Positions 52,513 to 61,659 of a stretch of DNA of 64,000 nucleotides are shown piece by piece. Location: assembly GCF_021869765.1 (NCBI RefSeq), contig NZ_CP084580.1:4836001-4900000 (forward strand). The letters run 5' to 3'. Below the pieces are notes generated by a model. That model worked only from the letters and a program-made list of their open reading frames with translations. It had not been told where the DNA came from and ran no database searches. The DNA comes from Chryseobacterium sp. MEBOG06. GTDB lineage: Bacteria > Bacteroidota > Bacteroidia > Flavobacteriales > Weeksellaceae. The first letter of the stretch is position 1. Each line of letters opens with the position of its first letter. Position numbers and translations under genes: made by a program.

Positions 52513-53082
52513 TTATTGTTTCGTAAGATAAATAATTTTATTTACAGGTATGGTCGTTTGAAAATTACTACAATCTTTGGACACAATATCTGCAATTTGA
52601 TAGAAGTCAATTTTCATTTTGTTGGAAGGGCTGGGCTCACTCAGGTACAGGTATCCCGTATCGTTACATCCCACTTTATTTCCAGAAAAAGTCATTAAAT
52701 AAGTTTTTAGGTCACCCTGAAAATTAGTTCCCCAATTGGCATCATTGTCTGATTTATTAAAATCATCGTATTCCACGACTCCACTTTGGTTTGTGATTCT
52801 TACTCTTCCTATCAACATATCCCATTTAATATTAGAATATTCACTTTCAAATTTTTCTTTTTTAACAAAACTAAATTCATAATTTTTGCCATTCAGAGTT
52901 CCTTTCCAGGTACCGGTATATTTATCAAGGAGATGGTTAACATCTTTTACATAGTTATAATCTTCCAGACAATATGATTTGTCTACAACACATTTGGCCA
53001 CAAATTCAATAGAAGCAATCTGCGTCTGTGCATGATATAGATGAGATAATGCTATGATCATTATCAAAAGTACTTTTTTCAT
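52513..53082 (-). CDS. Secreted DUF6705-like protein
   Basis: From the ATG at 53082 the product has 189 residues with a signal peptide (MKKVLLIMIIALSHLYHAQ). The segment YNYVKDVNHLLDKYTGTWKG, followed by GKNYEFSFVKKEKFE, fits the DUF6705 family of Bacteroidota (YxKDxNxxLDKxxGTWK), which has no known function. Four cysteines (two near the mature N-terminus, two further on) suggest disulfides. It lies 19 bases after the JAMM-like lipoprotein gene, same strand, so they probably form an operon. The ORF extends upstream to 53133 but that part lacks a signal peptide context. Confidence 0.75.
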   Translation of the reverse strand: MKKVLLIMIIALSHLYHAQTQIASIEFVAKCVVDKSYCLEDYNYVKDVNHLLDKYTGTWKGTLNGKNYEFSFVKKEKFESEYSNIKWDMLIGRVRITNQSGVVEYDDFNKSDNDANWGTNFQGDLKTYLMTFSGNKVGCNDTGYLYLSEPSPSNKMKIDFYQIADIVSKDCSNFQTTIPVNKIIYLTKQ

Positions 53083-53101
53083 TTTAATTGATTTTAATTT
53101 A

Positions 53102-54391
53102 TTATGGGCAATCTGATTCCTTAGGTTTACCATTACTGTCCAGCTTTACTTCTGTTGTTTTTCCAATCTGCTGCATTCTGTACAAATTTACACCATCTAT
53201 TCCCATCTTTTCTTTTAAGAACTTCAGAAAATTAGATTCTAAATTTTGTGATTTTGTCATAGATTTCAGATATGAATCTTTGAAACCTTTAATTTGGGTT
53301 TCAGTAAATGTTTTAATCTGAGCCCCAGTTCCAGTATATCTGATTTGGTAACTTCCACTGCTGGTTACCATTACCGCATACACATTACTGAGTGGTCTCC
53401 CGCCTGCCTGGGCATGGGAAAGCATATCCATAAAATATCCTACATCTGCCGGCGAAAACATTTTAATCCCAGTTCTTGTTACTTCAACGCCCTCTGAATT
53501 AACTGCTGAGAAATCATCTACGTGTGTATGCATATACCCCTCTATATCACTACTATTAGGAAGTGTCAGAGAGTTAGAATCAGAATTTGTAGACGCGTTG
53601 TCATGATAGGTATAATCTCCATTAGCTTTTTGGCTGTAGCCTGTTTCTTTTTTCTGGCCTGTTTTACCTTTCAGGTCATTCATTTTCTGATTGTAATCTG
53701 CTTTCCCTTTTTGTCCTTTAATTTTACTGCAGGGATCATTATTATTGTTAGGTGGTGGAATAACAACCGTCGGAATAGGTATAGTAGGATTATCCGGTGG
53801 CTGTGGATTGGTAGGCCCAATAGGTCCGCCTCCACCTGGTGATGGAATCACAACTTCATCAATCTCTCCGTGGCATGGTTTACAAGAAGGAGAACTCATT
53901 GGCCCGGATCCGCTTCTCGCCACTTCATCAATGAATTTTCCGCGGACAATAGACTTCTCATATCTCATAGAGCCTTCTAAAGCAATATAAGAAACCTTAC
54001 CCGTCATTTTTGCGATGATTTCGTGTGCTGTAAGATTGTAATCGGAAGTACTGAATGCACCGTTAGATTTAAACTTCCAAAGATGCCCAGATACCTTACT
54101 GTTATCAATCCTGAATGTAAGTTCTTCAATGATATTATCTTCTGAACTTTTAATGGGAACAGTGACTAAAACAATGCGTTCATCAGCATCATATTTTCTC
54201 GCCTTTTCCCATTCAATTTGCTTTCCTGCGACCATATCCTTACCTTTCATATATTCACTCCTAATGAATAAAAGTGGATCATCCTGTACATTGGTCACCT
54301 CTGTTTCAAGGCTTTCATGGATACATGACTGTAAAGAAGCAAGCATAAGAAAGCTTCCGGCTACAACAGCCATGAGATAGTTTCTCTTCAT
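53102..54391 (-). CDS. Lipoprotein with proline-rich linker and JAMM-like C-terminal motif
   Basis: 429 residues. Signal peptide and lipobox LQSC (C23). Residues 40-160 form an unknown beta-rich domain; C170-x2-C173-H174 (SCKPCHGE) resembles a haem c motif but may be chance. Residues 184-220 are Gly/Pro/Asn-rich (linker). In the C-terminal domain, H288-T-H290 followed by S313-P-A-D316 recalls the JAMM/MPN zinc-protease motif (HxH...SxxD), with E249 as possible general acid. The HxH to S spacing (22 residues instead of 7) is unusual, so catalysis is unproven. Partner: the DUF6705-like gene downstream. Confidence 0.7.
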   Translation of the reverse strand: MKRNYLMAVVAGSFLMLASLQSCIHESLETEVTNVQDDPLLFIRSEYMKGKDMVAGKQIEWEKARKYDADERIVLVTVPIKSSEDNIIEELTFRIDNSKVSGHLWKFKSNGAFSTSDYNLTAHEIIAKMTGKVSYIALEGSMRYEKSIVRGKFIDEVARSGSGPMSSPSCKPCHGEIDEVVIPSPGGGGPIGPTNPQPPDNPTIPIPTVVIPPPNNNNDPCSKIKGQKGKADYNQKMNDLKGKTGQKKETGYSQKANGDYTYHDNASTNSDSNSLTLPNSSDIEGYMHTHVDDFSAVNSEGVEVTRTGIKMFSPADVGYFMDMLSHAQAGGRPLSNVYAVMVTSSGSYQIRYTGTGAQIKTFTETQIKGFKDSYLKSMTKSQNLESNFLKFLKEKMGIDGVNLYRMQQIGKTTEVKLDSNGKPKESDCP

Positions 54392-54724
54392 TTAATTTAT
54401 TTTAATAACGTCTTCATGGTAATAGATGTACCGTCTTATTTTAACTTATAAGTCGGACACATACATTAGTTTTTATTTCAAAATATCAATTAAATCTGAT
54501 AATTGATATCAATTTAATCATATGCCTATCATGGCTTATTTTGAAAAGGTAAATATATTCAGAAATTAAACAATTCACTAATTATTGTATTTTTTACTAG
54601 TAATTAAATAAAATAAGGCTAAAAAATAATTAAAAAAGAAAAAAAAGTTAAAATTATAAATTTTATTTAGAATAATTATTGATAATAATAGTAGTAAAAT
54701 CAGAGTATCTTCTACTTATAAATA
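54392..54724. other. A/T-rich intergenic region
   Basis: About 330 bases of very A/T-rich DNA between the JAMM-like lipoprotein gene and the serS terminator. No gene, RNA or clear inverted repeat was recognised. It should hold the minus-strand promoter of the lipoprotein gene; no perfect TTG/TAnnTTTG pair was located. Confidence 0.5.
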
Positions 54725-54757
54725 CAAAAATCCCCCTTTCTTCTACAGAAAGAGGGA
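54725..54757 (-). terminator. Rho-independent terminator of serS
   Basis: On the minus strand CCCTCTTTCT, a five-base loop and AGAAAGGGGG (one wobble), followed by TTTTT. It starts about 25 bases past the serS stop. Confidence 0.85.
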
Positions 54758-54781
54758 CGTATAGCAGATAATTTATCCTTT

Positions 54782-56050
54782 TTAATTAATCACTTCGAAT
54801 CTCGCGTATTCAGCAACTTTCTTAGGAAGTTTAATTCCTTCTGCAGTCTGATTGTTTTCAAGCAATGCTGCCATAATTCTTGGTAATGCCATTGCAGATC
54901 CGTTTAATGTATGAACCAGCTGAGATTTACCATCTCCTTTGTAACGGCACTTCAGTCTGTTTGCCTGGAATGTTTCAAAGTTAGAAACAGAACTCACCTC
55001 CAGCCACATTTCCTGAGCTGCACTCCATACTTCGAAGTCATATGTCATTGCAGCTGCAAAACCTGTATCTCCTCCACAAAGTCTTAATACTCTGAAAGGA
55101 AGCTCAAGATCTGTAAGAATTTCTTTGATATGTTCTACCATTTCTTCAAGAACAGCATAAGAGTTTTCCGGCTTTTCAATTCGAACAATTTCTACTTTTT
55201 CAAACTGGTGAAGACGGTTCAATCCTCTCACGTGAGCGCCATAGCTTCCAGCTTCTCTTCTGTAACACTGAGAGAATGCTGTATTCTTAATCGGAAGGTC
55301 TCTTTCTTCAAGCAATACATCACGGTAAAGATTGGTCACAGGAACCTCTGCTGTAGGAATCAGAAATAATTTATCTTCATTGATATAATACATCTGTCCT
55401 TCTTTATCAGGTAATTGCCCTGTTCCAAATCCGGAAGCTTCATTCACAACGTGAGGAGGGTTTACTTCTGTGTACCCTTTCTCAACGTTTTTATCCAAGA
55501 AATACTGAACCAAAGCTCTCTGAAGTCTTGCACCTTTACCTAAGTAAACAGGAAAACCTGCTCCGGCAATTTTCACTCCCAATTCAAAATCAATCAGGTT
55601 GTATTTTTTTGCCAGTTCCCAGTGAGGAATAGCTCCTTCACCAAGCCCTTCTACAGGGTGAGACTGGAAAATAATTTCGTTATCATCAGCAGATGCACCA
55701 CTTTTCACCAATTCGTTAGGAATATTGGGAAGCTGATACAGAATATTGAGTAAGTCTATTTCCTTTACTTCAAGCTGAGATTTCAATTCTGAACTCGACT
55801 CTTTGTATTGTGCTGTTTTAGATTTTGCTGATTCCGCCTCTTCTTTCTTTCCTTCTTTCATCAAAAGTCCAATTTCTTTGGAGATTTTGTTGATCTCGGA
55901 AAGCTGGGAATCTAGTTCAAACTGGATTCTTTTTCTTTCGTCGTCAGCAGCGATCGCTTCGTCTACCAACTCAAGATTTTTGAATTGTCTTTTTTTAAGA
56001 CCTTCTAAAACGCGTTCCTTATTGTCGCGTAAAAAATTGACTTGTAACAT
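54782..56050 (-). CDS. serS: Seryl-tRNA synthetase
   Basis: Class II synthetase, 422 residues. The N-terminal long coiled-coil arm (about 28-100) that binds the tRNA extra arm is visible. Motif 2 CYRREAGSYGAHVRGLNRLH and motif 3 NGSAMALPRIMAALLENNQT are intact. Length matches the usual 420-430. Own terminator; no obvious operon partner: the upstream lipoprotein gene is 66 bases away. Confidence 0.97.
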   Translation of the reverse strand: MLQVNFLRDNKERVLEGLKKRQFKNLELVDEAIAADDERKRIQFELDSQLSEINKISKEIGLLMKEGKKEEAESAKSKTAQYKESSSELKSQLEVKEIDLLNILYQLPNIPNELVKSGASADDNEIIFQSHPVEGLGEGAIPHWELAKKYNLIDFELGVKIAGAGFPVYLGKGARLQRALVQYFLDKNVEKGYTEVNPPHVVNEASGFGTGQLPDKEGQMYYINEDKLFLIPTAEVPVTNLYRDVLLEERDLPIKNTAFSQCYRREAGSYGAHVRGLNRLHQFEKVEIVRIEKPENSYAVLEEMVEHIKEILTDLELPFRVLRLCGGDTGFAAAMTYDFEVWSAAQEMWLEVSSVSNFETFQANRLKCRYKGDGKSQLVHTLNGSAMALPRIMAALLENNQTAEGIKLPKKVAEYARFEVIN

Positions 56051-56116
56051 TTTATTTAGATGTTAAATATTAGATGTTTAGCTTACAATCAAGCTAACAA
56101 TTGTACAAATTTAAAA

Positions 56117-56635
56117 TTATTTTGTGATAGTAACGTTATTTATCGAATTAGGTTGATCAGCATCTTTGGAAAACACTGCATTTCCGTCATATAATACCTT
56201 TGAAACCTGAAATAAAGTGGGCGTATTACGATACTGAATTTCCAGAATACCGGTAACATTATCGCTTACATTGGTACTTTTTGTAAAAGTAATGAGCATT
56301 TTGGAATGATAAAGAGTTCCCGTTCCCGGATTTTCAGGGCTTATCGAATCCTGTCTTAACCTTTTGGCTCCCCCAATATATTCCATGTAGAATATAGAAT
56401 CGCTTGTCATCCTAAGAGGAAGACTAACAGGTGAAACATCATTATTTCCAAAAATATCGTTTACAGAATAGCCGGTAAAAGAACCTGTTTTTTTAGCGTT
56501 CAACAAATCCTGACCAGCACTGTTTTTCACATAAATATTCATGATCTGATCAATTCTCTGCAAAGAATCATCATCACTTTTACAACTTATAAGTGCAAAA
56601 AACACAACAAGTATCCCCAAAAAATATCTCATCAT
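56117..56635 (-). CDS. Hypothetical lipoprotein, 172 residues
   Basis: Two consecutive ATGs at the start, then MRYFLGILVVFFALISCKSD, a lipoprotein signal with lipobox LISC. The mature part is small and beta-rich, with no motif recognised; the N-terminal part DDDSLQRIDQIMNIYVKNSA and the ending SINNVTITK give no hint. It precedes serS and follows asnB on the same strand. Confidence 0.72.
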   Translation of the reverse strand: MMRYFLGILVVFFALISCKSDDDSLQRIDQIMNIYVKNSAGQDLLNAKKTGSFTGYSVNDIFGNNDVSPVSLPLRMTSDSIFYMEYIGGAKRLRQDSISPENPGTGTLYHSKMLITFTKSTNVSDNVTGILEIQYRNTPTLFQVSKVLYDGNAVFSKDADQPNSINNVTITK

Positions 56636-56672
56636 AATACAAAGGTAAAATATTAATCTTTAGGCTGCTTCT

Positions 56673-58571
56673 TTATTTCTCAAAATATTTCTGATACCAA
56701 AGTTCAAAAGTCACCAGTTGCCATATTTTCACCCAGTCATATTCATTTTTCTGATGATTCCACCACTCCTCTATCACTTCTCCGTTGAAAAAATTCCTCT
56801 TCTCTAAACTTTCTAAATTTTCAGCAATGAAATCCCTGACTCTTTTTTCATTTTTAAGGAAATAATGTACCGGAAAAGAGAAACCTTTCTTAGGCATATT
56901 TAAAACCTCTGAAGGAAGATATTTTTCCGCGGTTTTTCTTAATAATGGTTTATTCTGAGCACCATTGAACCTTAGCCCTTCTGGTAAAGCCGCTATATAA
57001 TCTATAAGGCCGTTGCTTAAATAGGGATAGCGAAATTCTACCCCATATTTCATAGCACTCAGATCATCTCTGAAAACATGGTGTGAAGACAGGGAATACT
57101 TCATATCATATTCAAAATATCCATGGTAGCTTTTTGCTTCTGAAAGGTGATAGGCTGAAAGATCAGTATTAATCTTATTAAAAATTTCAGGCTTCAGAAC
57201 ATTTTTAACCTGAATGGGCATCATGCTTATCTGGCTCTGGCGAAAAAAGTCGAACATATCGTCCTGAGAAAAATAGTTTTTAACCCTTTGTGAAAATTGA
57301 TCTTTTGTAAAAATAAAAGGGCTTATAAAGTTAAAGTTTCTCATCGTAAGCCATCTTTTCAGCTTCAGGGTATGAGAATAACCCGCAAAAAGCTCGTCAG
57401 CACCGTTTCCGCTTAAAACAACCTTAAATTCTTTATCGTGCGCATATCTTGCAGCATTAATGAGTACTTCAAAACTGCTGTAAGGTTCTTCAAAATGCTG
57501 AATGTTTTCTTTTAGCTGATCCAGGGCCTCTTCATCACTGATCACTTTTACCTGATGAGATACTCCAAAATGACTTGCTGCCAAAGTGGCTTTTTCAACT
57601 TCTTCTTCCGAAAAAGGATATGAGATGGTATAAGTGTTAATATCCTCGCCGAAGGGTTTGGATTTTGAAGCGATTAACGTAGAGTCAATACCTCCGCTCA
57701 TCATCACAGCAACCGGAACATCTGCATACAATTGTTCGCATATGCTTTCAGACAATAATTCATCCACTTTTTTTACCGCTTCTTCTTCTGAAATAATTCT
57801 CGTCAATTTCTGAGGGAAACTCCAGAATCTTTCTTTGGTAATGGTCTTATCTTTCAAATCAACCGTCATAAAATGCGCAGGTTCCAGAGACAATATATTT
57901 TTAAAGCAGGTATAGGGAGCAAGTGTTGTCTGAAAAAGAAAGTTGGTATATACTCCATCCCAGTTGACTTCTGCCTTTACAAATTCATTTTTCAAAAGGG
58001 CTTTTATTTCAGAGGCCCAAACCAAGCCCTCTCCGCATTGGTAATAAAAAAGAGGCTTCATTCCTACTCTATCCCTTACCAGGATCAGCTTCTGTTGAAT
58101 AAGGTCAATAATACAGATAGCAAACATCCCGTCCAGCTTTGCAAATGCAGAATTTCCCCATTCCTGATAAGCTTTAAGGATAACTTCTGTATCGGAACTA
58201 CTTCCAAAAGAATATCCCAGCACTTCCAGTTCTTTTCTTATTTTTCTGAAGTTATAAATTTCTCCATTAAAAGTAATAATGATTTCCCTGTTTTCAGAAA
58301 GCATAGGTTGATGGCCTTTTTCAGAAAGATCAACAATAGCTAACCTCCTGAATCCCAAAGCAATTTCAGCTTCATCTGAATTTAAGACAGGAAAATATTT
58401 TTTAATTTCTTGTGTGGAATCATTTCCGGAAAAAGAAACTCCCTTACCTTTATTGTAAAGCCAGAAGCCTTCATCATCAGGGCCACGATGTCTGATGGCC
58501 TGATTCATCTCCAGAATATTTTTAGAGGAAATACTTTTATGAAATGAATAGTAACCGCTGATTCCGCACAT
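56673..58571 (-). CDS. asnB: Glutamine-dependent asparagine synthase family protein
   Basis: 632 residues. After M1, C2 (MCGISGYYSF) is the nucleophile of the glutamine amidotransferase class II domain (about 1-210, with RHRGPDDEG, RLAIVDLSEKGHQPM). The C-terminal synthetase domain has the PP-loop VMMSGGIDSTLIASKS. It makes asparagine from aspartate, glutamine and ATP, or amidates a related acid. Because the next genes on the same strand are a flippase and glycosyltransferases, it may modify a surface glycan instead; only its position supports this. Confidence 0.92.
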   Translation of the reverse strand: MCGISGYYSFHKSISSKNILEMNQAIRHRGPDDEGFWLYNKGKGVSFSGNDSTQEIKKYFPVLNSDEAEIALGFRRLAIVDLSEKGHQPMLSENREIIITFNGEIYNFRKIRKELEVLGYSFGSSSDTEVILKAYQEWGNSAFAKLDGMFAICIIDLIQQKLILVRDRVGMKPLFYYQCGEGLVWASEIKALLKNEFVKAEVNWDGVYTNFLFQTTLAPYTCFKNILSLEPAHFMTVDLKDKTITKERFWSFPQKLTRIISEEEAVKKVDELLSESICEQLYADVPVAVMMSGGIDSTLIASKSKPFGEDINTYTISYPFSEEEVEKATLAASHFGVSHQVKVISDEEALDQLKENIQHFEEPYSSFEVLINAARYAHDKEFKVVLSGNGADELFAGYSHTLKLKRWLTMRNFNFISPFIFTKDQFSQRVKNYFSQDDMFDFFRQSQISMMPIQVKNVLKPEIFNKINTDLSAYHLSEAKSYHGYFEYDMKYSLSSHHVFRDDLSAMKYGVEFRYPYLSNGLIDYIAALPEGLRFNGAQNKPLLRKTAEKYLPSEVLNMPKKGFSFPVHYFLKNEKRVRDFIAENLESLEKRNFFNGEVIEEWWNHQKNEYDWVKIWQLVTFELWYQKYFEK

Positions 58572-58655
58572 AGATAAGACTTAATAGGTTTGTAAAAATA
58601 AGGAAATGACTTTATTTAACATCAATTCATGATGATTTAATGGCAGTAAAAACAG

Positions 58656-59909
58656 CTATTTCTTTAAAAACTTAGTTTTAAAAATTTCTATTTCTTCTTT
58701 TGAAATCATAAAGTCCTTTATACGAAACGAAACGGTACTGTAGAATTTCTGGAATAACAAAAATGCCGAAACCAGGTAAGAAGATGTTGTGGCCAGGCAC
58801 GCTCCCAAAATCCCCCATTTCGGTATGGCTATAAAAGAAAAAACGACGGTAACAACAAGGCCTACTATTGATTTTACATTGAGTATTTTAAGTTCTCTGA
58901 TTCCAGAGAAATAATGGCCTACCATATCACTTACAGCAATAGCAAAAATCCCCGGAGACAAGAGAAGCATTATTTCTTTGGTATCTCTGAACTCTCTTCC
59001 AAAGATCATTTCATATACCTGAGAAGGAATAATAATGATCCCCAAAACAAAGCCTATCATCAGAATGACAGTAAGTTTGAGTGAAGATTTGGTTTTTTCC
59101 ACAGATTCTTCATTACTTTTACTATTGACTACGTCAGAATATAAAACGACGGCAATACTTCGTGTAATGGTCCAGATCGCTTCTGAAAAGGTAACCCCGA
59201 TGGAAAAAATCCCTACACTTGCAATACCTTCAAAGTGTTCTAAAAAATAAAATGAAAGTCTGTAATTCAGGAACTGTACAAATGCGCTTAACTGAGTTTT
59301 CCAGCCATATTCAAACATATTCCGGGCAACTTCCCTGCAAAAGGAAATTTCTGAAATATTGCATTTTTTAATAATCTGAAAAAAACTGGTGAAAAACAAT
59401 AGAGCCAGGCATCCTATCTGTGCAAGAAAATAGGCTGAAACATCCTTTTTATTAAAAATGAAAACCAGCAATCCTATAAATAGAATATGTATTACCTGCT
59501 GCAAGACAGTATAAACATTGAATCTCTTAATATTCTGTGTACCAATAAACAAGCTTATATTCGTTGACAGCAATGAAGAGAATACCGAAATCCCAATAAG
59601 GTATACAAGGTAGCCACTCTGAATGGAAGCCAGACTAAATAAAAAAGGGACCAATAGTCCGATGAAAAGCGACCAGATATATGCATACAGCAATATCTTT
59701 TCAATTTTAAACCTTGAGGCAAAATAAGAGGTACTGCTTCCTGAAAAAATACTGCTGAAGAAGCTTACCGCTGCTGCGTTGGCAACCACTATAGAAATAG
59801 TTCCCTTCCCCTCGCTGCCCCACATATTGGTAGAAAAAATAACCAGCCCGAAACTTAGAATCAGGATGAGAAAACGGGAAACGAAGGTTTTAATAATGGT
59901 AAGCTGCAT
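58656..59909 (-). CDS. Polysaccharide flippase-like membrane protein
   Basis: 417 residues with about 12 hydrophobic segments throughout and a charged C-terminal tail. The repeat of 12 helices and the N-terminal SRFLILILSFGLVIFSTNMW followed by GSEGKGTISIVVANAAAV fit the MATE-like polysaccharide transporter (Wzx/PST) family, which flips lipid-linked glycans across the inner membrane. It starts 5 bases after the glycosyltransferase gene stop and is followed by asnB. Confidence 0.85.
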   Translation of the reverse strand: MQLTIIKTFVSRFLILILSFGLVIFSTNMWGSEGKGTISIVVANAAAVSFFSSIFSGSSTSYFASRFKIEKILLYAYIWSLFIGLLVPFLFSLASIQSGYLVYLIGISVFSSLLSTNISLFIGTQNIKRFNVYTVLQQVIHILFIGLLVFIFNKKDVSAYFLAQIGCLALLFFTSFFQIIKKCNISEISFCREVARNMFEYGWKTQLSAFVQFLNYRLSFYFLEHFEGIASVGIFSIGVTFSEAIWTITRSIAVVLYSDVVNSKSNEESVEKTKSSLKLTVILMIGFVLGIIIIPSQVYEMIFGREFRDTKEIMLLLSPGIFAIAVSDMVGHYFSGIRELKILNVKSIVGLVVTVVFSFIAIPKWGILGACLATTSSYLVSAFLLFQKFYSTVSFRIKDFMISKEEIEIFKTKFLKK

Positions 59910-59914
59910 GATGG

Positions 59915-61048
59915 TTATTTATCGATAGATCTTTTAACAAAATCAACAAAGGAGCCACTAATTGTCCTCCAGTTATATTTTTCATTAAACATTTTTCGGG
60001 CCTTGACAGCATGGGAATGGTACAATTCAGGATTGCCGGCATAATTGATCACTTTTTCAGCAATAGAATCTGCATCCTTCGGGTCTACCAGTTCTCCAAA
60101 TAAAAGGGTTCCCATATGCCTCCGAATTCCTTTCAAATTTGAGTAAATAACCGGTTTCCCTGCGCCCATAAAATAAAACAGCTTTATAGGCAGGGAATGA
60201 TTATTTTCAAAATTAATCTCCCGAAGGTCAAAACAAAGGTCGGCGTCGGCAAAAACTTCAGTAAACTGCTCGAAAGAGCTGGGTTTCCTGATCTCAATAT
60301 CAGCAAAAGAATGTTTTGCAAGTAGTGACGAAAAATAAATTTTATCACCATCATACTTTGCTGATCCGATAATGAGCACCCGGACTTTAAGATCAGGTGC
60401 TTTCTGATGAATGACATCTATAGCTTTAAAGAAATTCCCGATCCCCTTATCTTTTGAAATCTGCCCTGTATAACAAAGTGTGATAGTACAAGGTCTTGGT
60501 TCTTTAATACTTTCTTTTATATAAACAGGATCCGGATAGTAAGGAAGAATCATTTGTCTTTTCCACCAAAACAGATAGGCTAAAGGAAACTTTTTGGTGG
60601 ATTCTCCAAAGATAAAATGAGTACTTACAATACCTGCATACAACTGAATAAGAAAAAACTTTGCTGCATGAACAATTTTTGCAGGAAATGTATATTCTCT
60701 CAGCATAGACATTGAAGGATACCATTCTGTAATATCATAGATACAGCTGATCTTCTTTTCCTTCACCCATTTCTTTGAGGCTACTACTGCCAAAGGCTCA
60801 GAGCATATAATACAATCTGGCTGAAATGTTTCGCAAACGTTCTGAAACGTTTCTACTTTCCTGTTTATACTTCCTTCGATCACAGCATAAGATTCGATCC
60901 CAATGCCATCAATTGTACCATTAAAGTCAGCATATAAGCTGCATATTTTCACCTCATATCCTCTTTCTTTCAGAGTCTTCGCCTGATGATAGAAAATCCG
61001 GTCATCATTATAGCTGTGGGAAGTTGTTAAAAAAAGTACTTTAGGCAT
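59915..61048 (-). CDS. Glycosyltransferase family 4
   Basis: 377 residues, GT-B fold. N-terminal Rossmann-like MPKVLFLTTSHSYNDDRIFY, and a C-terminal nucleotide-sugar domain with ITLCYTGQISKDKGIGNFFK and FENNHSLPIKLFYFMGAGKP (family signature with GAGKPVI). It transfers a sugar to a surface glycan precursor; donor and acceptor unknown. Together with the flippase and asnB it forms a small glycan group on the minus strand. Confidence 0.88.
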   Translation of the reverse strand: MPKVLFLTTSHSYNDDRIFYHQAKTLKERGYEVKICSLYADFNGTIDGIGIESYAVIEGSINRKVETFQNVCETFQPDCIICSEPLAVVASKKWVKEKKISCIYDITEWYPSMSMLREYTFPAKIVHAAKFFLIQLYAGIVSTHFIFGESTKKFPLAYLFWWKRQMILPYYPDPVYIKESIKEPRPCTITLCYTGQISKDKGIGNFFKAIDVIHQKAPDLKVRVLIIGSAKYDGDKIYFSSLLAKHSFADIEIRKPSSFEQFTEVFADADLCFDLREINFENNHSLPIKLFYFMGAGKPVIYSNLKGIRRHMGTLLFGELVDPKDADSIAEKVINYAGNPELYHSHAVKARKMFNEKYNWRTISGSFVDFVKRSIDK

Positions 61049-61083
61049 TAGCTCTTATTCGAATCTGTACAAAGATACATTAA

Positions 61084-61114
61084 AACAAAAAAGTGGAAAA
61101 CAGGTTTCCACTTT
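61084..61114 (-). terminator. Terminator of the conserved 162-residue protein gene
   Basis: On the minus strand AAAGTGGAAA, a five-base loop and TTTCCACTTT followed by TTTT. It lies 33 bases after the stop at 61147, and before the glycosyltransferase gene. Confidence 0.85.
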
Positions 61115-61146
61115 ATGATTTATAAGTATTTTGAGCTTAACAGTAT

Positions 61147-61635
61147 TTATTTTATAGCAGCTGCCCAGCTTTTCTCTAAAGGAAGAAGGAAGTGGCTAAG
61201 GAAGTCCAGATAGGTGTTTTTTGAAAAATCGAAAACCTGAATGTCTTTTGAAATTTCGTTATTTCTAAGTTTCGTCTTAAAGTCTATCAGTTTCAACGTT
61301 TTTACTTCACCATTTTCTACAAAACTGGCCTTCATCCTGTCAAAAAGTCCTAGCTGATATTCTTCATCTATTTCTCTCATTATTTTGCCTAAAGCATCAA
61401 TACTGCATCCGGAAGCCATTTCTTTTTCTTCATCTACACAAACCACAATAAACTGGTTCTTTTCAATTTTGAATGAGGAAGAAAGGGGTTTTCCATGGGC
61501 AGCCCAGGTAGAAAGGAAATCGAACAGTTTTTCGGTGATCGTTTTCGCTTCTTTTGTTTCAAAAGGCCTTGAAGCCGGGTATATAATGACTCTGTAGTCG
61601 TTAGTTTCTACAATACTAGATTCGTCGATTTTCAT
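61147..61635 (-). CDS. Conserved Bacteroidota protein often mislabelled ABC transporter ATPase
   Basis: 162 residues, no signal peptide, no membrane helix. Characteristic segments: VIIYPASRPFETKEAKTITE, FLSTWAAHGKPLSSSFKIEK, QFIVVCVDEEKEMASGCSID, ending PLEKSWAAAIK. Many databases call this family ABC transporter ATPase, but no Walker A (GxxxxGK[ST]) or Walker B motif exists here, so the label is wrong for this protein. Function unknown; in Flavobacteriia it often stands near HdrB-like Fe-S proteins, as here. Confidence 0.8.
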   Translation of the reverse strand: MKIDESSIVETNDYRVIIYPASRPFETKEAKTITEKLFDFLSTWAAHGKPLSSSFKIEKNQFIVVCVDEEKEMASGCSIDALGKIMREIDEEYQLGLFDRMKASFVENGEVKTLKLIDFKTKLRNNEISKDIQVFDFSKNTYLDFLSHFLLPLEKSWAAAIK

Positions 61636-61659
61636 ATCCTGTCAATTTAAAGGATAAAA

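Noticed and set aside
53522..53990. Two plus-strand frames opposite the JAMM-like lipoprotein, one Gly/Pro-rich
   Set aside because: The Gly/Pro richness is the mirror of the linker codons in the real gene.
57873..58343. Plus-strand 156-codon frame opposite asnB
   Set aside because: Shadow of the amidotransferase domain; no start context and no family likeness.
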